Below, in pieces: positions 15,289 to 24,342 of a stretch of DNA of 43,784 nucleotides (position 1 is the first letter of the stretch; every line of letters begins with the position of its first letter). A model generated the notes under the pieces. The model searched no databases. It was not told the origin of the DNA and was given only the letters and a program-made list of their open reading frames with translations. The translations under genes and the position numbers were made by a program. Origin of the DNA: a virus. The stretch lies in the IMG/VR virus record IMGVR_UViG_3300009509_000092, positions 1-43,784 of that record, one strand, 5' to 3'.

Positions 15289-16091
15289 CAATAGATCTAG
15301 AAGATCTTGAAGTACATGAGATCAGCTTGGTTAAAAACCCGGCTGTACCTTCCGCGAAGTTTTTGATCCTAAAACATCAAGAGGAGATTGACGAAATGTC
15401 AGATAAAAAGGAATTGTCTCCCGAGCTGACCTCCAAGCTCGAGGAGATACTCAAGGCAGAGAAGCTCGAGGGTGACAAGGCTCAAAAGGTCAAGGATGCC
15501 CTGAAGATTCTCAACGAGATCAAGGGCGATGTCCCTCCCGCGATCTTCAACATGCTGGCCGGTCTGGTAGGCTACCCGACCGCCAAAAGTGCAGACGATC
15601 CTCCCGCGCCAAAGCCAGAGCCAGAACCAAAGCCAGAGCTTGCACCAGAGGTGAAAGCACAGCTCGAGGAGATCAAGAAAGCAAAGGAAGACTCCGATGC
15701 GAAGATCGCCGAGCTGCAAAAGAGCCTGGACGCCGAAAAGGAAAAGGCTTTGACAAAGGAGTATCTGGAGAAAGCAGCCGGATATTCTCACGTCCCCATG
15801 AAGACCGAAGATCTCGGAGCACTGATGAAGGACGTATCAGCCAAGATCCCGGAGCACAGCGATAAGCTGATCGAGATGCTCAAGGCGGTAGATGGAGCGA
15901 TCGGTCAGTCTGAGATCTTGCAGGAGCGAGGATCGAACCTGGGCGGGACCAGAGACGTTGAGGAAAAGATCAACGCGAAGGTCAAGGAGCTGATCACCAA
16001 AAATACGGGACTCACCAAGGAACAGGCTTACGTCCAGGTCCTCAATGAGAACCCCGAGCTATACTCGGAATACGAGGCAAAGAGGAGCTAA
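15285..16091 (+). CDS. Capsid scaffolding protein (probable)
   Basis: A 268-residue acidic, Lys/Glu-rich helical protein with heptad-like stretches (VKAQLEEIKKAKEDSDAKI), a proline-rich linker (PPAPKPEPEPKPEL) and a position between protease and capsid, all typical of a scaffold. The N-terminus (LEDLEVHEISLVKNPAVPSA) resembles the start of XkdF-type proteins (x-ISLV-x-x-PA), so the longer reading looks conserved. A second start, ATG 15396, has a better ribosome site (GAGGAG) and would give a 231-residue form. It may be made in two sizes. It would be removed or cleaved during head maturation. Confidence 0.72.
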   Translation: MPIDLEDLEVHEISLVKNPAVPSAKFLILKHQEEIDEMSDKKELSPELTSKLEEILKAEKLEGDKAQKVKDALKILNEIKGDVPPAIFNMLAGLVGYPTAKSADDPPAPKPEPEPKPELAPEVKAQLEEIKKAKEDSDAKIAELQKSLDAEKEKALTKEYLEKAAGYSHVPMKTEDLGALMKDVSAKIPEHSDKLIEMLKAVDGAIGQSEILQERGSNLGGTRDVEEKINAKVKELITKNTGLTKEQAYVQVLNENPELYSEYEAKRS

Positions 16092-16094
16092 AAA

Positions 16095-16463
16095 ATGGCC
16101 TACGAACTTAACCCACAATATATGTCCCTGATGGCTGCTGCCGATCTATCGGCGAAGCAGTACTATCTGATCGACATCGACACAAATGGAAAGGCTGCTC
16201 TTGCTGGCAACGGCGAGCAGATCGCTGGCAGTCTGCAAAACAAGCCGACGGCTGGACAAACCGCAAAGGTCCAGATCTCTGGAGTTGCAAAGGTGCTGGT
16301 AGCCGAAGCGATCACTCAGGGATCGAATGTTGCATCTGACGCCGATGGAAAGGGCGTCAATGCCGCAACTGGAGACGCGATCTTCGGTGTTGCGGTAACC
16401 TCTGCAACGGCAGCCGGTGACATCATCCCCGTTCTGATCACCCAAGCTGGTGAGTCGGCATAA
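16095..16463 (+). CDS. Capsid decoration protein (DUF2190-like)
   Basis: A 122-residue protein rich in alanine, glycine and threonine, with AGQTAKVQISGVAKVLVAEA, typical of DUF2190/lambda gpD-type decoration proteins that trimerise on the outside of the head. It lies 3 bp after the scaffold gene and 12 bp before the major capsid gene. A head-stabilising role is inferred from family and position. Confidence 0.75.
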   Translation: MAYELNPQYMSLMAAADLSAKQYYLIDIDTNGKAALAGNGEQIAGSLQNKPTAGQTAKVQISGVAKVLVAEAITQGSNVASDADGKGVNAATGDAIFGVAVTSATAAGDIIPVLITQAGESA

Positions 16464-16475
16464 AGGAGCAATGAG

Positions 16476-17450
16476 ATGAAACCAACACTTTCAGACGTTC
16501 ACGTTAATGCGCCGCTCACCAATATCGCTGTGGCCTATATGCAGGCAAAGGAAAACTATGTGGCAACGCAAGCTTTCCCCACCGTGCCTGTACTCAAGCA
16601 GGGCGATCGTTACTTTGTCTTCGACAAGGGCGATCTTCTGCGAGACGAGGCACAGCTCAGAGCACCCGGCACCGAGTCGGCTGGCTCGGGAGTGGCGATC
16701 GACAACACGCCGAGCTATTACTGCGATGTCTACGCCTATCACGAGGACGTTAGCGATCAGCTCAAGGCTAACGCCGATGCTCCCCTGAGCCCTGAGAGGG
16801 ACAGCACCGAGAACGTGATGCAGAAGCTCATGACCAAGCGAGAGCGGCTCTGGGCAGCTTCGTATTTCGCAACATCGGTCTGGACCACTGACAGGCAGGG
16901 CGTTGCCGCTGGACCGACTGGGACCCAATTCCTTCAGTGGGATGCTGCAAGCAGCGATCCGATCACTGATATCGGTGTGTCGAAGGAAAACATCCGAGCC
17001 CTGACAGGATTCATGGCCAACACCCTCGTGGTTGGTCCCCTGGTGTGGAACATCCTCAAGAACCACTCGGCGATCCTGGACCGGATCAAGTACACCCAGA
17101 AGGGCATCGTCACCGAGCAACTGGTTGCCCCCCTGCTGGGAGTTGATAAGCTTCTGGTGGCCAATGCGATCTACAACTCAGCGATCGAGGGACAGACCGC
17201 AGTCATGGCCGACATCTACGGCAAAGCTGCTCTGCTCACCTATTCTGCTCCCGCTCCAAGCATCCGTCGTCCATCGGCTGGTTATTGCTTTTCCTGGAAA
17301 GGCTTGATCGGCTCCGGTGAGGGCGGGGTGAGGATCAAGAAGTTCCGCATGGAACATCTCGAGAGCGACAGGATCGAGGGTGAGATGGCTTGGCAGTTCA
17401 AGGTGGTTTGCGCTGACTGTGGCGTATATATGTATGATGCCATCGGCTAG
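16476..17450 (+). CDS. Major capsid protein
   Basis: A 324-residue protein with a strong AAAGGAG site. NAPLTNIAVAYMQAKENYVA then QAFPTVPVLKQGDRYFVFDK at the N-terminus, and QLRAPGTESAGSGVAIDNT, are characteristic of a well-known group of phage major capsid proteins, probably HK97 fold. No obvious delta-domain is present, so scaffolding would come from the separate scaffold gene. Codon choice looks smoother and more biased than in neighbours, as expected for a highly expressed protein. Confidence 0.9.
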   Translation: MKPTLSDVHVNAPLTNIAVAYMQAKENYVATQAFPTVPVLKQGDRYFVFDKGDLLRDEAQLRAPGTESAGSGVAIDNTPSYYCDVYAYHEDVSDQLKANADAPLSPERDSTENVMQKLMTKRERLWAASYFATSVWTTDRQGVAAGPTGTQFLQWDAASSDPITDIGVSKENIRALTGFMANTLVVGPLVWNILKNHSAILDRIKYTQKGIVTEQLVAPLLGVDKLLVANAIYNSAIEGQTAVMADIYGKAALLTYSAPAPSIRRPSAGYCFSWKGLIGSGEGGVRIKKFRMEHLESDRIEGEMAWQFKVVCADCGVYMYDAIG

Positions 17451-17464
17451 GCAGTGATCGTGCA

Positions 17465-17866
17465 ATGGCTTGGACCTACAGCGGTGACCCGTCTACCAGC
17501 CCGAAAGACGAGGTTCGCTTTATCATCGGCGACACCGATTCGAGTGATCCTCAACTTTCCGATGGAGAGATAGAGTACCTCCTATCCGAATATGGGTCAC
17601 CGCTTGCGGCTGCCATTCCTGCCATTGAAAGCCTGATAGCCAAATATACTCGGTATGCTGATCAGCGTACTGGCGATATTTCAGTTTCTTACTCAAAGCT
17701 AGTCGATCAATACAGAGCCCTTCTCTCCACCATAAAGGATAAGCTAGCCGCTGCTGATGCCCTGCCTTATTGCGGTGGAATATCGATCTCAGATCGAGAG
17801 ATAGACGAGGAGGACGATGATCGGGTTCCACCATCTTTTGACAAGGGCTTTATGGACAATATCTGA
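17465..17866 (+). CDS. Head-tail connector (adaptor) protein
   Basis: A 133-residue protein: VRFIIGDTDSSDPQLSDGEI at the N-terminus, then helices with LIAKYTRYADQRTGDISVSY. It resembles phage head-tail adaptors (gp6/gp15-like) that bind under the portal. It lies directly after the capsid gene and is coupled to the next gene by a one-base overlap. The C-terminus is acidic (EIDEEDDDR). Confidence 0.75.
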   Translation: MAWTYSGDPSTSPKDEVRFIIGDTDSSDPQLSDGEIEYLLSEYGSPLAAAIPAIESLIAKYTRYADQRTGDISVSYSKLVDQYRALLSTIKDKLAAADALPYCGGISISDREIDEEDDDRVPPSFDKGFMDNI

Positions 17867-18369
17867 TGTCTGTCAAGGTCAAGGACATAGATCGCGGGTT
17901 CAAGCGAATTATGAAAGAGCTTGAAAATGCTTCTATGGATGCTCATATTGACATCGGATACTTCGGAGAGAAAAAAACGGCTGACGGTGAGTATACTCTT
18001 GTGGGTATCGCAGCAGTCCAAGAATTTGGGACAAAGCCAGGAACGGTTCCAAAAATTCCAGAACGATCATTCTTGAGATCTACCGCAGATGCCAGGGTAA
18101 GCAGATGGGGCAGGGCAACAGAGGAAGCCATAGGCGACATGATTGACGGCAAGACCGATCTAGTTGGTGCCTTGGCGGCAGTTGGGGAGGAGTGTGTTGG
18201 GGATGTTCAGGAGAAAATTACTCGGCTGAGAACTCCCCCCAATGCCCCGTCAACTATCGCCAGAAAGGGAACGTCAAATCCCTTGATCCATACCGGAGCA
18301 ATGAAGAATTATTGCAGAGCCAGGATAGTTCTAGCAGGAACATCTAAAAGAATAGTTGAGAAAGAATGA
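17866..18369 (+). CDS. Tail completion or neck protein (HK97 gp10/Mu gpG-like)
   Basis: A 167-residue protein. AAVQEFGTK and IPERSFLRSTAD followed by a C-terminal LIHTGAMKN are the signature of the HK97 gp10-like or Mu virion morphogenesis group. Its stop overlaps the next start. It is likely to be involved in joining head and tail. Confidence 0.82.
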   Translation: MSVKVKDIDRGFKRIMKELENASMDAHIDIGYFGEKKTADGEYTLVGIAAVQEFGTKPGTVPKIPERSFLRSTADARVSRWGRATEEAIGDMIDGKTDLVGALAAVGEECVGDVQEKITRLRTPPNAPSTIARKGTSNPLIHTGAMKNYCRARIVLAGTSKRIVEKE

Positions 18370-18719
18370 TCCCGACTCCTAACACCATGTTTTCAACCTA
18401 TACGGTAAAGCGTTTTACCGCTGGATCGTGGACCAATGGTGTCTGGGTAAATGGAACGCAGTCAACTTTTCAGATCACAGCCTCGGTGCAACCTGCAAAG
18501 CAAGAGGATCTGATCTACTTGCCAGAGGGGCAGCGAACATCAGCAGCGGTTAAAATTTACACTGATATAGAGGTTAGAACAGGGAACGAAAAAACTGGCA
18601 TTCAGTCGGATCTGCTCGAGTTTCAGGGAGAGGATTGGGAAATACAGCAGGTGTGGAACCATCAAGAATTGACTCTTGCTCATTACAAGGCGATCGCGGT
18701 GAGGAAAGATAGAGCATGA
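18366..18719 (+). CDS. Head closure or neck protein (probable)
   Basis: A 117-residue beta-rich protein (YTVKRFTAGSWTNGVWV, GEDWEIQQVWNHQ) in the connector cluster. The pattern of a small barrel with W-x-I-x-x-V-W near its C-terminus resembles phage head-closure proteins. Overlaps both neighbours by 4 bp. The assignment rests largely on position. Confidence 0.6.
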   Translation: MIPTPNTMFSTYTVKRFTAGSWTNGVWVNGTQSTFQITASVQPAKQEDLIYLPEGQRTSAAVKIYTDIEVRTGNEKTGIQSDLLEFQGEDWEIQQVWNHQELTLAHYKAIAVRKDRA

Positions 18720-19255
18720 TCACGAGTGCTCAGATATATGCCGCTTTCAGATCGTGGCTCAGTACGGCAACGGGGTTGACTGTTATTCACGAGCAGGCAG
18801 CATCGACCGGGCCAAGACCTGGGACAACATACGTTACCGTCAAGCTCTTGGCGATCCGTCAAGTTGGCTGGGATGATTATGGCGAGCTAACAGATCCTCT
18901 CGGTCCTCCTGCATACGGAACAATGCCCATCAGAGGCGACAGGGTTTTGACTGCTTCGATCAATGTCATCGGGCCGAATGCCGTGGACAAGGCAAGAGAT
19001 GCAATGAACGATCTCAACAAAGAAACCGTCAGAGATCAGTTCAGAGCAGCAAAGATCGCGATCCGTAGAGTAACCGCTTACGATGACCTGACCGGTCTTT
19101 TCGATACCGAGTGGGAGCCGAGGGTTCACTTTGATCAAGAGTTCGCCATTGCTGATAACTATACCGACTCCATTGCAATAATTGAACATGTTGAAGGAAC
19201 GGCGGAGTTTATAACTCCGAGCGGAACAATAGAGGAACCTTTTACCATCAACTAA
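18716..19255 (+). CDS. Tail terminator-like neck protein
   Basis: A 179-residue protein with TYVTVKLLAIRQVGWDDYGE and LTASINVIGPNAVDKARD, similar to the LIC_12616-type or gp12-like neck protein family that precedes the sheath gene in Pam3- and Bcep-like contractile phages. It would cap the tail tube and sheath at the neck. It is immediately upstream of the sheath. Confidence 0.7.
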   Translation: MITSAQIYAAFRSWLSTATGLTVIHEQAASTGPRPGTTYVTVKLLAIRQVGWDDYGELTDPLGPPAYGTMPIRGDRVLTASINVIGPNAVDKARDAMNDLNKETVRDQFRAAKIAIRRVTAYDDLTGLFDTEWEPRVHFDQEFAIADNYTDSIAIIEHVEGTAEFITPSGTIEEPFTIN

Positions 19256-19266
19256 GGAGATCTTTG

Positions 19267-20589
19267 ATGTCTCTCGACGATATTGTAAATATTCAGATCA
19301 CAAGAGAAACCGCAGCAGTTGATCGAGCCGGTTTCAAAGAGATGCTGATCCTAGATCCTCACGCCAGATTTTATCCGAGGGTAACCTGGTATTCCAATCT
19401 AGCAGCCATGGCTTCTGCTGGCTGGCAGACTGACGATCTTGCCTATGTCGCTGCTAGCGACTGGTTCGCCCAGAGCCCTAAGCCAACGCGGGTAGCGGTG
19501 GGTAAAGTGATCGGAGATACGATTGTAGTATCGATCGACTCTGTTCAAAATTCGACTGATTATATCATCTATATCGAGTCGGCAACGCCAGGAACTCCCA
19601 CGGAGTTCAAATACACATCTGATCCGACGGCTACCCAGACAGAGATCGCTGACGGGCTGGTTGCCCTGATAAACGCCGGTTCTGAGCCAATGACCGCTTC
19701 AAATGTCGGTGATGATGTCCAGCTTGTCAACGATGTTGCCAAGGCGAAATATGCGGTGACCATCAATAGCTGGTCGCTGATGTCCGTGGGTGTTCCAACT
19801 TCAGCAGAGGAACCAGACGCCGCGCTAAATGCGATCGTGCTCGAGGACAACACCTGGTATGGACTCTGCTATACGAGCAGAACCGAGGCTGACATCAAGA
19901 CGGTGATGGATTGGGCCGAAACGGTTTACAAGATCTTCGGCACTGCTTCAGATGATACCAACATCCTGGCCAGCTCAGACACCACCTCTCTCGCCTATTA
20001 TGCTGAATCGAATTCCCTGGCAAGATCATGGGTGCAGTATAGCGCCAATGCCTCGACTGAATATCCCGAGGCGGCATGGATGGGCAAGGCTCTTACATTC
20101 GATCCTGACGTGATCCACATCACCTGGGCTTTCAAGACTCTTTCGAGCGTGACCGTGGACTCGATTACTGATGATCAGCGATCCAATGCCCTTGGAAAGA
20201 ATGCCAACATCTACCAGCCAGTTGGTGGAGTGAACATCACCGAATTTGGAACCATGGGTGAAGGAGAGTATATTGATGTCATTCTGGGCTGTGACTGGAT
20301 CAGGGCGAGGATGCAGGAAAACATCTTCTCTCGTCTAGTGAACCAGCCAAAGATCCCATACACCGACAAGGGTATTGCATCGATCGAGGCGAGCATCAAG
20401 AAGGATCTTCAAACCGGAATTGATGTAGGCTTTCTTGCCGACAGCCCGGCTCCAGTTGTGACTGTTCCTGCCGCTGCCGATGTGGACCAGGCAGACAAGG
20501 CAGCTCGGCTGCTAAAAAATATCACGTTTTCCGCAACTCTTGCCGGTGCAATTCATACCGTCCAGGTGACCGGGACGGTTACCGTCTGA
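19267..20589 (+). CDS. Tail sheath protein (DUF3383-like)
   Basis: A 440-residue protein from the ATG at 19267 (AAGGAG upstream). VNIQITRETAAVDRAGFKEM at the start and NVNITEFGTM-like and GKNANIYQPVGGVN elements identify the DUF3383 sheath family. The C-terminal half (EASIKKDLQTGIDVGFL, then FSATLAGAIHTVQVTGTVTV) is the conserved core that packs on the tube. Residues 85-170 form an inserted module also found in baseplate J of this window. The sheath contracts to drive the tube through the host envelope. Confidence 0.9.
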   Translation: MSLDDIVNIQITRETAAVDRAGFKEMLILDPHARFYPRVTWYSNLAAMASAGWQTDDLAYVAASDWFAQSPKPTRVAVGKVIGDTIVVSIDSVQNSTDYIIYIESATPGTPTEFKYTSDPTATQTEIADGLVALINAGSEPMTASNVGDDVQLVNDVAKAKYAVTINSWSLMSVGVPTSAEEPDAALNAIVLEDNTWYGLCYTSRTEADIKTVMDWAETVYKIFGTASDDTNILASSDTTSLAYYAESNSLARSWVQYSANASTEYPEAAWMGKALTFDPDVIHITWAFKTLSSVTVDSITDDQRSNALGKNANIYQPVGGVNITEFGTMGEGEYIDVILGCDWIRARMQENIFSRLVNQPKIPYTDKGIASIEASIKKDLQTGIDVGFLADSPAPVVTVPAAADVDQADKAARLLKNITFSATLAGAIHTVQVTGTVTV

Positions 20590-20602
20590 TAGGAGATAAA
20601 AG

Positions 20603-21028
20603 ATGCCAATTGAAACCTATTCCCCCGGTGATACCGTCTTGACGGTAAACGGGAACATTATAAGCGGATACGCTGACGGCACATTCATCACGGCAGAGCG
20701 CGAGGTTGACGCATACACCAAGGTTGTTGGAGCAGACGGTGAGGTTAGCAGAACCAAGTCAGCGAACCGCTCAGGTCGAGTAACGCTCACTCTCAAGCAG
20801 ACATCAGCATCAAATGCCGTGCTAATGGCGATTGCTGCCGATGATGAGCTTTTGGATGCCGGAGTTATTGATGTATATCTGAAGGATAACCTTGGGTATA
20901 CGATCTTCGGTGGTGAGGGCTGGATCGTAAAGCAGCCCAACTTCGAGCTAGGATCAGAAGAGGCAAACCGGGAATGGCTGATCGATATGGCATATCTCTC
21001 GTTTACCTTCCCAACCACACTGGTATAG
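20603..21028 (+). CDS. Tail tube protein (DUF3277-like)
   Basis: A 141-residue protein containing FITAEREVDAYTKVVGADGE, SRTKSANRSGRVTLTLKQTS and a C-terminal SFTFPTTLV, matching the DUF3277-type structural protein that is the tube subunit in this type of contractile phage. It follows the sheath gene, the standard order. Confidence 0.85.
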   Translation: MPIETYSPGDTVLTVNGNIISGYADGTFITAEREVDAYTKVVGADGEVSRTKSANRSGRVTLTLKQTSASNAVLMAIAADDELLDAGVIDVYLKDNLGYTIFGGEGWIVKQPNFELGSEEANREWLIDMAYLSFTFPTTLV

Positions 21029-21035
21029 GTGACTG

Positions 21036-21491
21036 ATGTCGCGCAATTATGAGGAAAAGGAAATTGACGGGAGTATCTGGACGGTCCAACAATGGCCAGC
21101 TTCATTTGGTGTGCGAATCATCGCTAGAATTCTGAGAATGATAGGCGGTCCTGTGGGATCTGCTATCGGAGCTTTCAAGGGGGAAGGTAGCGTTCTGGAT
21201 GCTGCTGCTGATATGGCCACGCTTGGTAAAGCCGTGGGAGAGCTTGCAGAACGACTTGACGATGAGAACGTCTTGAAGCTGATCAAGGATATCTTGTCAT
21301 CTACCAGGTGTGATAGCAAAGAGGTTTTGCCACAGTTTGATACGTTATTCATGGCGAGATATGGGACTCTAGGCAAGGTTGTATTATTTGCCGTGGAGGT
21401 TAATTTGGCTATCCCTTTTCACGAATTCATAGCATCCCGCTCGGTGGCGGATACGGGAGGAGAAATAAAAACAATCCAGGCCCAGGCGTGA
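21036..21491 (+). CDS. Tail assembly chaperone, first frame
   Basis: A 151-residue mainly helical protein (WTVQQWPASFGVRIIARILR, VEVNLAIPFHEFIAS) between tube and tape measure, where tail assembly chaperones lie. It is followed by a short ORF in the -1 frame, the arrangement used for gpG/gpGT-type proteins. It would bind the tape measure and help polymerise the tube. Confidence 0.75.
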   Translation: MSRNYEEKEIDGSIWTVQQWPASFGVRIIARILRMIGGPVGSAIGAFKGEGSVLDAAADMATLGKAVGELAERLDDENVLKLIKDILSSTRCDSKEVLPQFDTLFMARYGTLGKVVLFAVEVNLAIPFHEFIASRSVADTGGEIKTIQAQA

Positions 21492-21745
21492 TTCTGGGCA
21501 ATGAAAATGGTCAAGCCCTAACTGATGAGTGGATGCTTTGGAGGGTTGTTCTATCGAAAATAGCTACACTCGAAGAGCTTGACACTCACTGGAGTTTAGA
21601 TGATCTGGTAATGGCTAATTTAGCATTAATGTACCAGGACGAGATCTCGATCAGGGACCTGCAGAAACAAAAGCCCGGAGCCAGCAAACATGGGTCTAAC
21701 CCTTACCATCAGAGAGCTAATAGTAAAGCTCGGGCTATCCGCTGA
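21488..21745 (+). CDS. Tail assembly chaperone, second frame
   Basis: An 85-residue ORF with a GTG start overlapping the preceding stop (GTGA), ending inside the tape-measure gene by 56 bp. Its frame is open well upstream of the GTG in the -1 frame of the first chaperone ORF. It contains WMLWRVVLSKIATLEELD and a helical, Q-rich end. Probably made either by reinitiation or as a -1 extension of the first ORF. Confidence 0.65.
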   Translation: MILGNENGQALTDEWMLWRVVLSKIATLEELDTHWSLDDLVMANLALMYQDEISIRDLQKQKPGASKHGSNPYHQRANSKARAIR

Positions 21746-23312
21746 TACCGACGCTGTTGATAGATTCAACAAAGCAATAGACGCCACCAAAAACAGGCTA
21801 TCTGTTACAGGTGCAGCATTTGAGCGGTTCGGCAAAGCAATGACAGCGGCAGGTAGAAAACTGACCACCACTGTAACGCTGCCGATCGTTGGCGTCGGGG
21901 CTTTGATGGTTAAGACGGCGGCTGACGCCGAAGAAAGCGAAAGCAAATTCGATGCTGTTTTTAAAAATCAAAAAGATGATGTTAGGGCGTGGAGCAACGC
22001 TCTTGCAAAAGATATAGGTAGAAGTAGTTACCAGATCAGGGAATTTGCCGCAGGGCTGCAAGACACGTTTGTCCCACTAGGATTTGCAAGAGACAAGGCT
22101 GCAGACTTTTCTAAAAAATTAACAGAGTTGGCGATCGACGTATCGTCTTTTCAAAACAAAGCCGAGCCGGAAGTTATCCAGGCTTTTACCTCTGCTATAG
22201 TTGGCAATCATGAGGCTGTTCGCCAGTTCGGGATCACCATTACTGAATCAAGGCTAAAAGAAAAAATAGCCGAAATGTCAAAGACGGTTGCAGGATTTAA
22301 AAAGGAATCAATCGACACTCAGAAGGTCTTGGCCAGATACCAGCTAATAACAGAGGGAACGAGTGACGCCCATGGAGATGCTAAGAGAACGGCTGGATCT
22401 TTTACCAATCAAATGAAGGCTTTGAAATCACAGCTAATAGAAGTCGCTGTGATTTTTGGCAAGGAAATAATACCACTCCTTCAACCTATTATTAAAGGAT
22501 TTGGCGATTTTGTTAAACGTCTTTCCGGTGCCGATCAGCATACGAAAGATTTAATAAAAAAGATTGTGTTATTTGTAGCGGCTATAGGCCCACTGCTACT
22601 AATTCTAGGTACGCTATCATCGTCGCTTCTTTCAATAATAAATCTTTATAGATTGCTAAAGACTACCTCTGAGATTGCCGGAATAGCTGGCAAGGGTATG
22701 TGGCGAGGTATTCTTGGCCCTATAGGTCTTATTATAACAGCGGTAACGCTGATCATTACTTACTGGGATGAGATCTATGCTTGGATTTTGAAATTTTGGG
22801 AACTTCTGAAAAGAGCTGCTGCTGTATTCTGGGAGAGTATAAAGAATATCGGGAACGCAATAGCTGGCGTATTTTCAAGAGCATGGGATTATCTGGCTGC
22901 TCTCCCTGGTAGGATATGGACGGCCATCACATCTGGAGTCGCTGCCGCCATCCAGTGGATCAAGAGCCAGATCCAGGCTCTAATAGCCTGGGGTTTGGCT
23001 CAGTTTTCTAAACTGGCTAATGTCCCCGGTCTTGGAATACTCTCAAAAATTCTTGGTCAGAAGGCCGCTGCTGGTGTTGCTGCTGGAGAACGCGGAGTAG
23101 CTGGCGGTGCTTTGGGTGCCATGAGTCAATTTATTCCTTCTCTTGCTCCAGTGGCGGCAGCAGCGGGAGGAGGCGGTATCAATTATCAACCTACGATCAA
23201 TGTAAATGTTCCCCCTGGAACACCTGCTTCAGAAGCCCAACGTATATCTGACGTGGTTGGCAATGAGTCAAGCAAGACATTTCGCAGAACGATCGGAGAC
23301 GTGAGGAGATGA
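21690..23312 (+). CDS. Tape measure protein
   Basis: A 540-residue protein. The N-terminus is typical of tape measures (VDRFNKAIDATKNRLSVTG, then AMTAAGRKLTTTVTLPIVGV, and KTAADAEESESKFDAVF). Central hydrophobic segments (KIVLFVAAIGPLLLILGTL and GLIITAVTLIITYW) would lie at the tip and enter the host membrane. The C-terminus is alanine/glycine-rich with FSRAWDYLAALPGRIW, typical of this class. Its length sets tail length. It is short for the class, so a short tail is expected. Confidence 0.93.
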   Translation: MGLTLTIRELIVKLGLSADTDAVDRFNKAIDATKNRLSVTGAAFERFGKAMTAAGRKLTTTVTLPIVGVGALMVKTAADAEESESKFDAVFKNQKDDVRAWSNALAKDIGRSSYQIREFAAGLQDTFVPLGFARDKAADFSKKLTELAIDVSSFQNKAEPEVIQAFTSAIVGNHEAVRQFGITITESRLKEKIAEMSKTVAGFKKESIDTQKVLARYQLITEGTSDAHGDAKRTAGSFTNQMKALKSQLIEVAVIFGKEIIPLLQPIIKGFGDFVKRLSGADQHTKDLIKKIVLFVAAIGPLLLILGTLSSSLLSIINLYRLLKTTSEIAGIAGKGMWRGILGPIGLIITAVTLIITYWDEIYAWILKFWELLKRAAAVFWESIKNIGNAIAGVFSRAWDYLAALPGRIWTAITSGVAAAIQWIKSQIQALIAWGLAQFSKLANVPGLGILSKILGQKAAAGVAAGERGVAGGALGAMSQFIPSLAPVAAAAGGGGINYQPTINVNVPPGTPASEAQRISDVVGNESSKTFRRTIGDVRR

Positions 23313-24019
23313 GTAAAAAGCCTTTTATCTCCATCCTTGTCACTGAGCCGATCGGTGGTATTGAGGACGTTATCACCGAGATCCCGATCGACGTGAGGCT
23401 TGCGACAACTCACTCATTTAGTGCAGAAGTGACAGAATATCCAGTTGAAGAGGGCGCTATTATTACAGATCACGTCCATCTAAAGCCTGATACTTTGTCG
23501 ATCGAGGGCTTCGTGTCTGACTCCCCGGTCAATGTTGTTCCGAATGTCATGCCATCTTTAAAGGGAGATAGTGATACGCCTGATAGGTATACAAGATCAC
23601 AGGATGCCTTTGACATTCTTCAAATAGTTTTCAGAGAACGGACGCCATTGACAGTGGTTGATAGGTTTCAGACTTATGAAGACATGATCATCGAACGGCT
23701 CGAGATACCGCAGAGCCCCGATAGATCAACATCTTTGTGGTTCACCATGAACCTAAAGAAGATCTCCACCGTTGAGACTCTGACGGCTGCTCTTCCTCCA
23801 GATGTAGTAGCGCGTCTCAAAAGGAGAAGGCTGAAAGTCCTACGCCAGAAAAGACTTGATGCATTGACCAAGAAATATGGTGAGCAGAAAGCTAAATGGA
23901 TCGATCAGGGATATATGTCAGTTGCTACTGCAGAATCCGAAACTGATGAACATGCCAAAGCCGTTGCCAGCCAATATTTCGGCGGCGAGAGAGCTGTCGT
24001 TGAAAGAGAGCCATTATGA
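23309..24019 (+). CDS. Baseplate/tail protein with Dit-like N-terminal domain
   Basis: A 236-residue protein. The block VEEGAIITDHVHLKPDTLSI then EGFVSDSP is found in the Dit-like tail protein family following the tape measure. Later QDAFDILQIVFRERTPLTVV supports this. A basic C-terminal helical region (KRRRLKVLRQKRL) ends with an acidic segment. Likely part of the baseplate inner ring. ATGA-type overlap with both neighbours. Confidence 0.7.
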   Translation: MSKKPFISILVTEPIGGIEDVITEIPIDVRLATTHSFSAEVTEYPVEEGAIITDHVHLKPDTLSIEGFVSDSPVNVVPNVMPSLKGDSDTPDRYTRSQDAFDILQIVFRERTPLTVVDRFQTYEDMIIERLEIPQSPDRSTSLWFTMNLKKISTVETLTAALPPDVVARLKRRRLKVLRQKRLDALTKKYGEQKAKWIDQGYMSVATAESETDEHAKAVASQYFGGERAVVEREPL

Positions 24020-24342
24020 TCAGGATACCAATAAGATCTGACATCTATTGGTATATAGAGAATGTCGAGCTTAACGGCTCTGTTTTCAGGCTCGAGATCG
24101 CATGGAACACAAGAGGTCAAAGATGGTATCTCAGTATCTTGACATCGGATGGTGAAATGATAGTTGCTGGAATTCCTCTTGTGGTTGATACTCCGCTGAT
24201 CAATAGGTTCGCAGATCGGAGGCTTCCATATGGGTTACTGATGATGGTCGATACTACGGGGCAGGGTAGAGAACCGGAGCAGGAAGATCTCGGAGATCGG
24301 GTGCGGTTGATCTTCGGGACAGTCGAGGAGTTCGCTGCATAA
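24016..24342 (+). CDS. Baseplate plug protein (Pam3 gp18-like)
   Basis: A 108-residue beta-rich protein (ELNGSVFRLEIAWNTRGQRW and YLSILTSDGEMIVAGIPLV). It resembles the DUF6983 or Pam3 plug family, which lies between the Dit-like and hub genes in cyanophage Pam3-type baseplates. It would close the tail tube end. Confidence 0.75.
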   Translation: MIRIPIRSDIYWYIENVELNGSVFRLEIAWNTRGQRWYLSILTSDGEMIVAGIPLVVDTPLINRFADRRLPYGLLMMVDTTGQGREPEQEDLGDRVRLIFGTVEEFAA

